Of a stretch of DNA of 64,000 nucleotides, positions 57,581 through 64,000 are shown in pieces (the stretch's first letter is position 1; each line of letters opens with the position of its first letter). The translations under genes were made by a program, and so were the position numbers. The notes below the pieces were generated by a model. It was given only the letters and a program-made list of their open reading frames with translations. It was not told the DNA's origin and ran no database searches. The DNA is from CAYQEC01 sp964416425 (GTDB lineage Bacteria > Actinomycetota > Acidimicrobiia > Spongiisociales > UBA5794), in the NCBI GenBank assembly GCA_964416425.1, contig CAYQEC010000009.1, forward strand, positions 26,607 to 90,606, given 5' to 3'.

Positions 57581-59068
57581 TCAGTTGAAGGCGTCGGGGT
57601 AGCAGACCGTGCCGGCGATCTTCGCCGTGGAACCTTCCGCCCGCACCGGGACCTCGCCGGCGGTGGCGCCGGCGCACAGCCACTTCCCGGAGGCGCTGCG
57701 GGTGATGACGTAGAGGAAGTCGTGATCCGACGAGTCGTCGTCCCAGTAGACCGTGCCGACCGTGCCGCTCGGGGTGGTGCCGGCGGTGTGGCTGGTGACT
57801 TTGACGTTCGGGACCTGGCTCTCGAGGCGGCTCTGGGTGAGTCCGACGAACGTCTCGCTGGAGGAGTCGTAGGACCGGCCCGCTCCGGCTAGCACGCTGT
57901 TGATCAGCGCCCGAGCCGCGTTGTCCTGGGCTGCGGTGTCGGCGAAGGGGCCCTCGCCGCCCACCCGGTACTTGGGTCCGGGGGCGTAGGAGTACGGCAC
58001 CGGCGCCCCCTGGAACCCGAGGTCGCAGAAGGCGGGGTCGACGCCGACGGTGGACGCCACCGCGGCGAGGTCGAGCCACACCGGGGCGCCGTCGGGCGGG
58101 CTGAGCCAGATGCCGTAGGGGAGGGCGTCGGGATCGACGAGGCGGGCATCGCGCGGGGCGGAGAACACGAGAGCCCGTTCGGTCACCGAGAACGGCGGCA
58201 GGTACACGGTGGCGAAAGAGCGCCGCCACAGGTCGTCGTCGCCGGTTTCGAGGGACAGCTCGGCGGCCCCCCCGTCCGACCACTGGGCGACGGCGGCTGG
58301 CACCGGTCCCTCGGTGGCAGGCCACGGCACCATGTCGGGTGTGTCGTTGCTGACCTCGAAGGTCACGGCGACGATCTGGGCCACCGGCTCGATGTCGGGA
58401 TCGCCGCACTGCAGGTTGCCGAGGGCGAGGGGCTGCACGTGCACTCCATTCCCCCAGGTCACGGTGTCGTCGAGGTGGACGGTGGCGACGGTCGGGGCAC
58501 TCCAGAAGATGCCGGTCTCCGGTGAGGTGAGGTCCCAAACGGCGACGGCGGTGCCGTCGATGCTCAACTCGACCCCCATGGCGACGGTACGGTCGGTGGG
58601 AACCGAGAACCCCACCGTGGCCCGGGCCGAGAGGCCGGCCTCGATCCACGCCACGGCGGCCCCGGTGGCGGCGTTGTGTCCCGGGTGGAGCAGGTCGACC
58701 GGGTAGCGGTCCCCGACCGAGTCGATCAGCGTGAGCCGCAGCGCCCGGTCGTGCCCGAAGGCGTGGGCGTCGAACGGGATGGCGACCGCGCCGCTGTTGC
58801 GGACCGAGACGCCGACCAGCACCTCGCTGGCACCGGTGGCGAGTGCTTCGGGCGACTCGTCGGCGAAGACCGAGTCGGCGGCGACGTCGACCCCGTCACC
58901 GTTCCACACCTGGCCGAGCAGGAGCGAGACGGCGACGACGGGGACATCGCCGGTATCAGCGGCGGGTTCCTCGGCCTGGAAGGAGCCGGCCGAGGCGGCG
59001 GTGCTGGTGACCAGCGCCAGGGCGCCCAACAGGAAGGCGGCGAGGGCGATGGAGAACCTACGGAACAT
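57581..59068 (-). CDS. Secreted protein, hypothetical
   Basis: 495 residues with a signal peptide MFRRFSIALAAFLLGALALVTSTAASA. The rest is beta-rich with repeated Val/Asp/Gly strands. The C-terminal 110 residues (RVGGEGPFADTAAQDNAARALINSVLAGAGRSYDSSSETFVGLTQSRLESQVPNVKV..) resemble a type IV pilin-like or usher-type alpha/beta domain. The ATG at 59068 gives a clean signal peptide; a GTG/ATG at 59143 would add 25 residues without support. Function unknown. Confidence 0.7.
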   Translation of the reverse strand: MFRRFSIALAAFLLGALALVTSTAASAGSFQAEEPAADTGDVPVVAVSLLLGQVWNGDGVDVAADSVFADESPEALATGASEVLVGVSVRNSGAVAIPFDAHAFGHDRALRLTLIDSVGDRYPVDLLHPGHNAATGAAVAWIEAGLSARATVGFSVPTDRTVAMGVELSIDGTAVAVWDLTSPETGIFWSAPTVATVHLDDTVTWGNGVHVQPLALGNLQCGDPDIEPVAQIVAVTFEVSNDTPDMVPWPATEGPVPAAVAQWSDGGAAELSLETGDDDLWRRSFATVYLPPFSVTERALVFSAPRDARLVDPDALPYGIWLSPPDGAPVWLDLAAVASTVGVDPAFCDLGFQGAPVPYSYAPGPKYRVGGEGPFADTAAQDNAARALINSVLAGAGRSYDSSSETFVGLTQSRLESQVPNVKVTSHTAGTTPSGTVGTVYWDDDSSDHDFLYVITRSASGKWLCAGATAGEVPVRAEGSTAKIAGTVCYPDAFN

Positions 59069-59187
59069 CGGGGCACCAGTCGGGTCGGCTCTGCTCAAGC
59101 ATCGGAACCGGGGTTTCTGCTGTTGAGAGGTTTCGTGTTGCACGATACCGAGCGGCGGCCGCCGATGGGTGTCATTGCGGCAGATCG

Positions 59188-59991
59188 TTACGAGCTGGCG
59201 GCTCCCGCCGTCCCACTCAGGCTGGCCTGGATGGCGGCGAGGCGGGGCACCGAGATCCCGGCCCGGGCGGCGTGAGCGAGGGCTCGCGCCAGCCGGGTGG
59301 GGGCGCTGCGCCCGGTGGCGGCGTGGTCAGGGTCGGCTTCGATGGCGTGCGCCAAGCCGGCCATGAGCTTGTCGCGATCGAGGGTGGCGCCGGAGAGCCA
59401 TTCCTGCAGGTCGAGGACCTCGGAGGCCACCTCGGTGGCGAGGGATCGATGGTTCTCCCACAGCGAGCCGACCGTGCCCTCGGTCTGGAGACCGGCGATG
59501 TTGACGGTGAGGATGTAGAGGTTCTTGCGCACCAGCTCGAAGAGCAGCTCCTCGGCGGTGTCGACCGCGCCGGTGGGGATCCCGATGCGGGACAGTGCCC
59601 GCGCCAGCAGGCCGGCGCAGGGCCCGCCGACCGCGGTCGGCAGGATCACCTTCGCGTCCCGGCCCGGCTTCTTCTCGAACCACACCACCGCGACGGTCGG
59701 CTCGGTGATGTCGTGCGCCAGCCAATCGGGGGGCAGCAACTCGTTCTGGAGCAGCCCGACGTGGGGATACCACACCGGGGGGAGCGAGGTCAGGACCGGG
59801 CCGAGGTCGGCCTCGGCCACGGCGACCAGGGCGATCTCGGGGTGGGGGAGGCGCTCGGCGAGCACTGCAGGATCCTCGCCCCGCAGCACCGGGTACACCG
59901 GGTGGCCGGTCCGGAGCAACGCTCGGGCGAACACCCCGCCCATCTCGCCGATGCCGATGATGACGGCGGGAGTCTCGTGGGGGGAGTCCAT
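59188..59991 (-). CDS. Ketopantoate reductase-like (PanE/ApbA) protein
   Basis: 267 residues. The Rossmann motif IIGIGEMGGVFARALLRTGHPVYPVLR sits at the N-terminus. The middle keeps the layout of ketopantoate reductases (VGLLQNELLPP; FELVRKNLYILTVNIAGLQTEGTVG with the KN pair), but it is divergent. Family likely, activity uncertain. TAACGT lies 7 nt before the ATG, so leaderless; that box overlaps the stop of the upstream small gene. Confidence 0.7.
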   Translation of the reverse strand: MDSPHETPAVIIGIGEMGGVFARALLRTGHPVYPVLRGEDPAVLAERLPHPEIALVAVAEADLGPVLTSLPPVWYPHVGLLQNELLPPDWLAHDITEPTVAVVWFEKKPGRDAKVILPTAVGGPCAGLLARALSRIGIPTGAVDTAEELLFELVRKNLYILTVNIAGLQTEGTVGSLWENHRSLATEVASEVLDLQEWLSGATLDRDKLMAGLAHAIEADPDHAATGRSAPTRLARALAHAARAGISVPRLAAIQASLSGTAGAASS

Positions 59992-60001
59992 CGTCCGGAC
60001 G

Positions 60002-60262
60002 TTAGTTGAACGTTCCCAGCGCGTTTCCGACGCGTTGACGGTTCAGGACGGGTCGGAGATCCCCACCTCTGAAGGCCCCGGGTCCCGTTGGGTGCGCCGA
60101 TTCCGTGAGCAGCGATCGTGCCGCCAGCCACACCGCCACCGTCGCCAGGATCAGGCCGAGCGCCACAACGACCGCGATCACCCGCTCGGCGATGCTCGAT
60201 CTCGGGTCCGCCTGCACCACCGGCTCCCTACCGGGGGAGCGGGGATCGGTGCCGGAATCCAC
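60002..60262 (-). CDS. Small single-span membrane protein
   Basis: 86 residues with one membrane helix (VIAVVVALGLILATVAVWLAARSLL, about 29-53) and a polar tail. GTG at 60262 is chosen because TACGGT lies exactly 7 nt upstream; an in-frame start at 60328 has no signal. Followed after 10 nt by the PanE-like gene. Function unknown. Confidence 0.55.
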   Translation of the reverse strand: MDSGTDPRSPGREPVVQADPRSSIAERVIAVVVALGLILATVAVWLAARSLLTESAHPTGPGAFRGGDLRPVLNRQRVGNALGTFN

Positions 60263-60438
60263 GATGCCGACCGTACCCGAAGTCGCCAGAGATTGGGAGG
60301 CGCCTCGGGGCCCCGGCTCGACCGTCACGGGACAGGGCCTTGCGGCTCATTGTCGAGTCGTCGACCGGCTGATACGGTCGGCGGAGCCATGGCCTGGTGC
60401 GGTGGCGTCCATCCCGAGAGTGTTTGGGGGGAGTACTG

Positions 60439-61061
60439 ATGCGTCGCCTGGTGACCGGTCTGGTTGGTGTGATGTTGCTGGTGGGGTTCCTCACCCGGTC
60501 TGCCTAACGCTCGCCGAGACGTTCCTCGACTCGCCCCAGGTGCTCTACGGCGTCACCAACGAGCCCCGCAACACCAGCGACACCGACGTCTGGAACGCCA
60601 TGAACGCTGCGGTGACGACGCTCCGGAGTGTCGAGTCCCCTGAGGGTCCGCACCATCTCATCGCGGTCCAGGGCACCCAGGACTGGGCTCGCACCCTCGA
60701 CTACTACGTGACCCATCCGATCACCGCCGGCGGCGGCACCAACATCGTCTACGAGACCCACGCCTACAACCCGCCCGGCGACTGGCAGGAGCTGTTCATC
60801 GAGCCGGCGGAGACGCTGCCGGTGATCATCGGCGAGTACGGGCCCGACGGCACCTACATGACGACCGTCCAGGTCGCCCAGCAGCTCATGGCGACCGCTG
60901 AGACCCACGAGATCCCCTACATCGGGTGGTCGTTCTCCTCACAGAACCGGCCGACCATGCTGCAGGGCGACGATCCAAGCGAATACCTCCAGTACGGCTG
61001 GCCGCTGGTGACGACCGAATGGGGCCAAGCGATCATCGACCGCCTCGCCGTTCCGTGGTGA
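60439..61061 (+). pseudogene. GH5-type cellulase remnant
   Basis: An ATG at 60439 starts a signal peptide MRRLVTGLVGVMLLVGFLTRSA and stops at once (TAA 60505-60507). The next frame then reads straight into the C-terminal half of a glycoside hydrolase family 5 enzyme: VLYGVTNEPRN with the acid/base glutamate, YETHAYNPPGDW, IIGEYGPDG with the nucleophile glutamate, and IGWSFSSQNRP. About 130 residues between signal peptide and NEP motif are missing and the joint is out of frame, so this is an internal-deletion pseudogene unless the assembly is wrong. Its 3' end overlaps the convergent VOC gene by 29 nt. Confidence 0.75.
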
Positions 61062-61524
61062 GGGTGGGTTCGCCGGGCTGATCCGGCTCGGGTTCGACGG
61101 GCTGGTCGTCGGGCTCGAGCTCCTGGAAGATGGTGAGCTGGAGCCCGGCGGGGGCCTCGAGGCGTGAGTTGAGCGACTGCCACGGGGTGACGGTGGGAGG
61201 GCCGATCAGGGTGGCTCCGGCCCGGACCAGCTCTTCGGTGAGGCCCGCGGTGTCCACCACCTCGAAGGCGACCCGGTACTTCGGGCTCGGCGTCCCGTCC
61301 GCCTCGACCCCGTCGATGAGGCGTTTCTGCGCCGGGTTGACGAACTCGATCGTGGCCCGTCCGGCGTCGAGCACGATCACCTTGGCGCCACCCTCACTCT
61401 CAACCCTCAACTCCTCGTCGAGGCCGAGGGTGTCGCGGTAGAAGGCGATGGCGGCGTCGAGGTCCTCGGTCTCGACCACCAGTCGAAGCTGGCGGACCTC
61501 GCCATGCGGTCGCGATTCCGTCAT
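61033..61524 (-). CDS. VOC family (glyoxalase-like) protein
   Basis: 163 residues. Two beta-alpha-beta-beta-beta units: RQLRLVVETEDLDAAIAFYRDTLGLDEELRVESEGGAKVIVLDAGRATIEFVNPA and YRVAFEVVDTAGLTEELVRAGATLIGPPTVTPWQSLNSRLEAPAGLQLTIFQ. Gln rather than His leads the first metal position, so the metal site may be altered. The acidic/Pro tail of about 30 residues reaches into the pseudogene. TATGCT lies 7 nt before the ATG (leaderless). Confidence 0.85.
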   Translation of the reverse strand: MTESRPHGEVRQLRLVVETEDLDAAIAFYRDTLGLDEELRVESEGGAKVIVLDAGRATIEFVNPAQKRLIDGVEADGTPSPKYRVAFEVVDTAGLTEELVRAGATLIGPPTVTPWQSLNSRLEAPAGLQLTIFQELEPDDQPVEPEPDQPGEPTLTTERRGGR

Positions 61525-61552
61525 GGCTCGGAGCATACGCCCCAAGGCCGAT

Positions 61553-63178
<1,626 letters not shown>

Positions 63179-63315
63179 GCGGGAACTCCTCGGAGACGGA
63201 GGGACGGCAGGGGTTCGTCACATGCGCATGCCGGGAGTTTGCCAGGTCGGATGGAGTCGTGCCACCCTCGATGAGCTGGAAGTGAGCGCCGCCCGGGGAC
63301 GAGAGGAGGCTCGAG

Positions 63316-63909
63316 GTGTCGGAGATGTCGAATCGCCGTGGGGAGCGGGCGCTGCTCTGGCTCCTCACCGCCCTCACGCTGCTCGCCGTCGGGTTCGTGT
63401 CGTTGACCGTGCTGCGACCGAAGCTCACCGTCGGCGATGGAAGCGGGAGCTGGAGCGCCCTGACCGGTCACCACCAGGTGGTTGCTCAAGCGTCGATCGA
63501 GGCCGGCTGGGCCAGTTGGGGTGGGTTCGAGATGACGGCGGTGGAGGAGGTGCCGGGAGCCGCCGTCGCCGGGGCCTGGCTCCTGCGGTCGTCCGCAGCG
63601 GCCGGAGCCGTCGGCGCGGTCGAGGCGGATCGCTTCGACAGTCCCCTCGACTACCTCGCGGCCCGCTACCCGGGCCTCGACCTCGCCGGGGCGGCGTTGC
63701 CGCAGCGGCTGGGCCACCGGGAGCAGGCCGACCTGATCGTCCTGTGGGACATCACGGACTGCGCCGCGCTCGTCGAGGGTCGGCAGCCCGAGATCGTGCT
63801 TCACAACCTGGCAGGGTTCTCCTTGCGGCGCAGCCTCGACTTCTCCGTCTTGGCACCCGCCTTCGACTACGGGACCTTGGTCGACACCGGCATCTGCCCG
63901 CCACGGTAA
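63316..63909 (+). CDS. Exported or membrane-anchored protein, hypothetical
   Basis: 197 residues: an N-terminal membrane helix (ALLWLLTALTLLAVGFVSLTVL, about 12-33) and a soluble domain with three cysteines near the C-terminus region (DCAALVE, GICPPR). AGGAGG lies 6 nt before the GTG. It diverges from the ABC-F gene. No family recognised. Confidence 0.65.
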   Translation: MSEMSNRRGERALLWLLTALTLLAVGFVSLTVLRPKLTVGDGSGSWSALTGHHQVVAQASIEAGWASWGGFEMTAVEEVPGAAVAGAWLLRSSAAAGAVGAVEADRFDSPLDYLAARYPGLDLAGAALPQRLGHREQADLIVLWDITDCAALVEGRQPEIVLHNLAGFSLRRSLDFSVLAPAFDYGTLVDTGICPPR

Positions 63910-63974
63910 GGGGGTGATGGGGCGTCGGGGTGACGGGGCGTCGCCGGGGTCTGGAAGCTGTCCTTGCCGCCTGG

Positions 63975-63980
63975 TATCAT
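63975..63980 (+). promoter_or_regulatory. -10 box of the terminal gene
   Basis: TATCAT lies 7 nt before the ATG at 63988; its last base is the first base of the SOS palindrome, so LexA binding would block RNA polymerase. Confidence 0.55.
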
Positions 63981-63995
63981 CGAACGTATGTTCGA
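63980..63995. promoter_or_regulatory. LexA binding site (SOS box)
   Basis: TCGAAC-GTAT-GTTCGA is a perfect 16-bp palindrome matching the actinobacterial/Bacillus-type SOS box (CGAAC-N4-GTTCG). It overlaps the -10 box and the start codon of the next gene. It is the only such palindrome I noticed in the window. Confidence 0.8.
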
Positions 63996-64000
63996 TGGTG
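63988..64000 (+). CDS. Start of an SOS-controlled gene, cut by the window end
   Basis: Only ATG TTC GAT GGT G (MFDG...) is visible. The start is supported by TATCAT 7 nt upstream and by the embedded SOS box. A start codon inside the palindrome (ATGTTCGA) recalls actinobacterial DUF222/HNH endonuclease (13E12-type) genes, but lexA, recA or mutasome genes are equally possible from what is visible. Confidence 0.5.

Noticed and set aside
63179..63240. Upstream mini-ORF (MRM) as a drug-responsive leader of the ABC-F gene
   Set aside because: A three-codon ORF is easily found by chance, and no hairpin or terminator links it to the ABC-F start.

Overview
The window is one contiguous stretch of a high-GC bacterial chromosome, densely packed with genes in short operons. 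It looks actinobacterial, probably Acidimicrobiia or a neighbouring class. The pointers are F420-type LLM oxidoreductase, DUF3040 and DUF5667 proteins, a split three-subunit PntA/PntA/PntB transhydrogenase, a discrete FAS-II operon, Leu-rich and branched-chain leader peptides in front of leuA and ilvB, an actinobacterial-type SOS palindrome, and many genes whose only start signal is a TANNNT box 6-8 nt upstream of the start codon (leaderless mRNAs). Taxonomy is inferred from gene content. I saw no tRNA, rRNA, CRISPR array, insertion sequence or prophage. Two runs of 100 N (28539-28638 and 30562-30661) are assembly gaps inside tandem repeats. No intergenic stretch exceeds 300 bases.

Layout. 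1-6.7 kb: GNAT acetyltransferase and glutamate synthase gltB-gltD (minus). 6.7-10.7 kb: an archaeal-type S-adenosylmethionine synthetase, an ABC-2 exporter pair and a nitroreductase (minus), with a tandem operator-like repeat in front of the exporter. 10.8-19.4 kb: transhydrogenase operon, a DHDPS-family aldolase that looks more like 4-hydroxy-2-oxoglutarate aldolase than DapA, RecQ, 6-phosphogluconate dehydrogenase and an M1 peptidase lipoprotein. 19.5-25.7 kb: branched-chain amino acid locus ilvB-ilvN-ilvC-leuA-leuB (minus). It has two leader peptides that fit attenuation: MNPTTILVLVT before ilvB and MNARLSSLALRLLLI between ilvC and leuA.

25.7-31 kb: NYN nuclease, LLM oxidoreductase (apparent CTG start), a small CxxC protein, and a three-gene module of a secreted ARDQ-repeat protein, an ECF sigma factor and a DUF5667 membrane protein with a GAVSSA-repeat tail. 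31-39.3 kb (plus): queG, phosphoesterase, methyltransferase, SRPBCC protein, ArsA/Get3-like ATPase with an HSP20-like tail, ROK glucokinase, DUF1232, LiaF-like protein and aminotransferase. 39.3-42.3 kb: anchored glycoside hydrolase and threonine aldolase. 42.4-46.7 kb: complete fabD-fabH-fabG-acpP-fabF operon closed by a bidirectional terminator. 46.7-50.8 kb: two membrane proteins, histidine phosphatase, DNA polymerase IV, DUF3040 and a MerR regulator. 50.8-55.3 kb: MoxR-DUF58-transglutaminase operon.

55.4-64 kb: two lineage-type hypothetical proteins, a degenerate serine-recombinase-like protein, HNH endonuclease, exported and membrane hypotheticals, a PanE-like protein, a GH5 pseudogene, a VOC protein, an ABC-F ATPase and an exported hypothetical. 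At the very end a perfect LexA-type palindrome overlaps the start of a gene that runs off the window. The points most worth follow-up are the two attenuators, the sigma/repeat module, the archaeal-type MAT, the SOS-controlled truncated gene and the leaderless promoter pattern.
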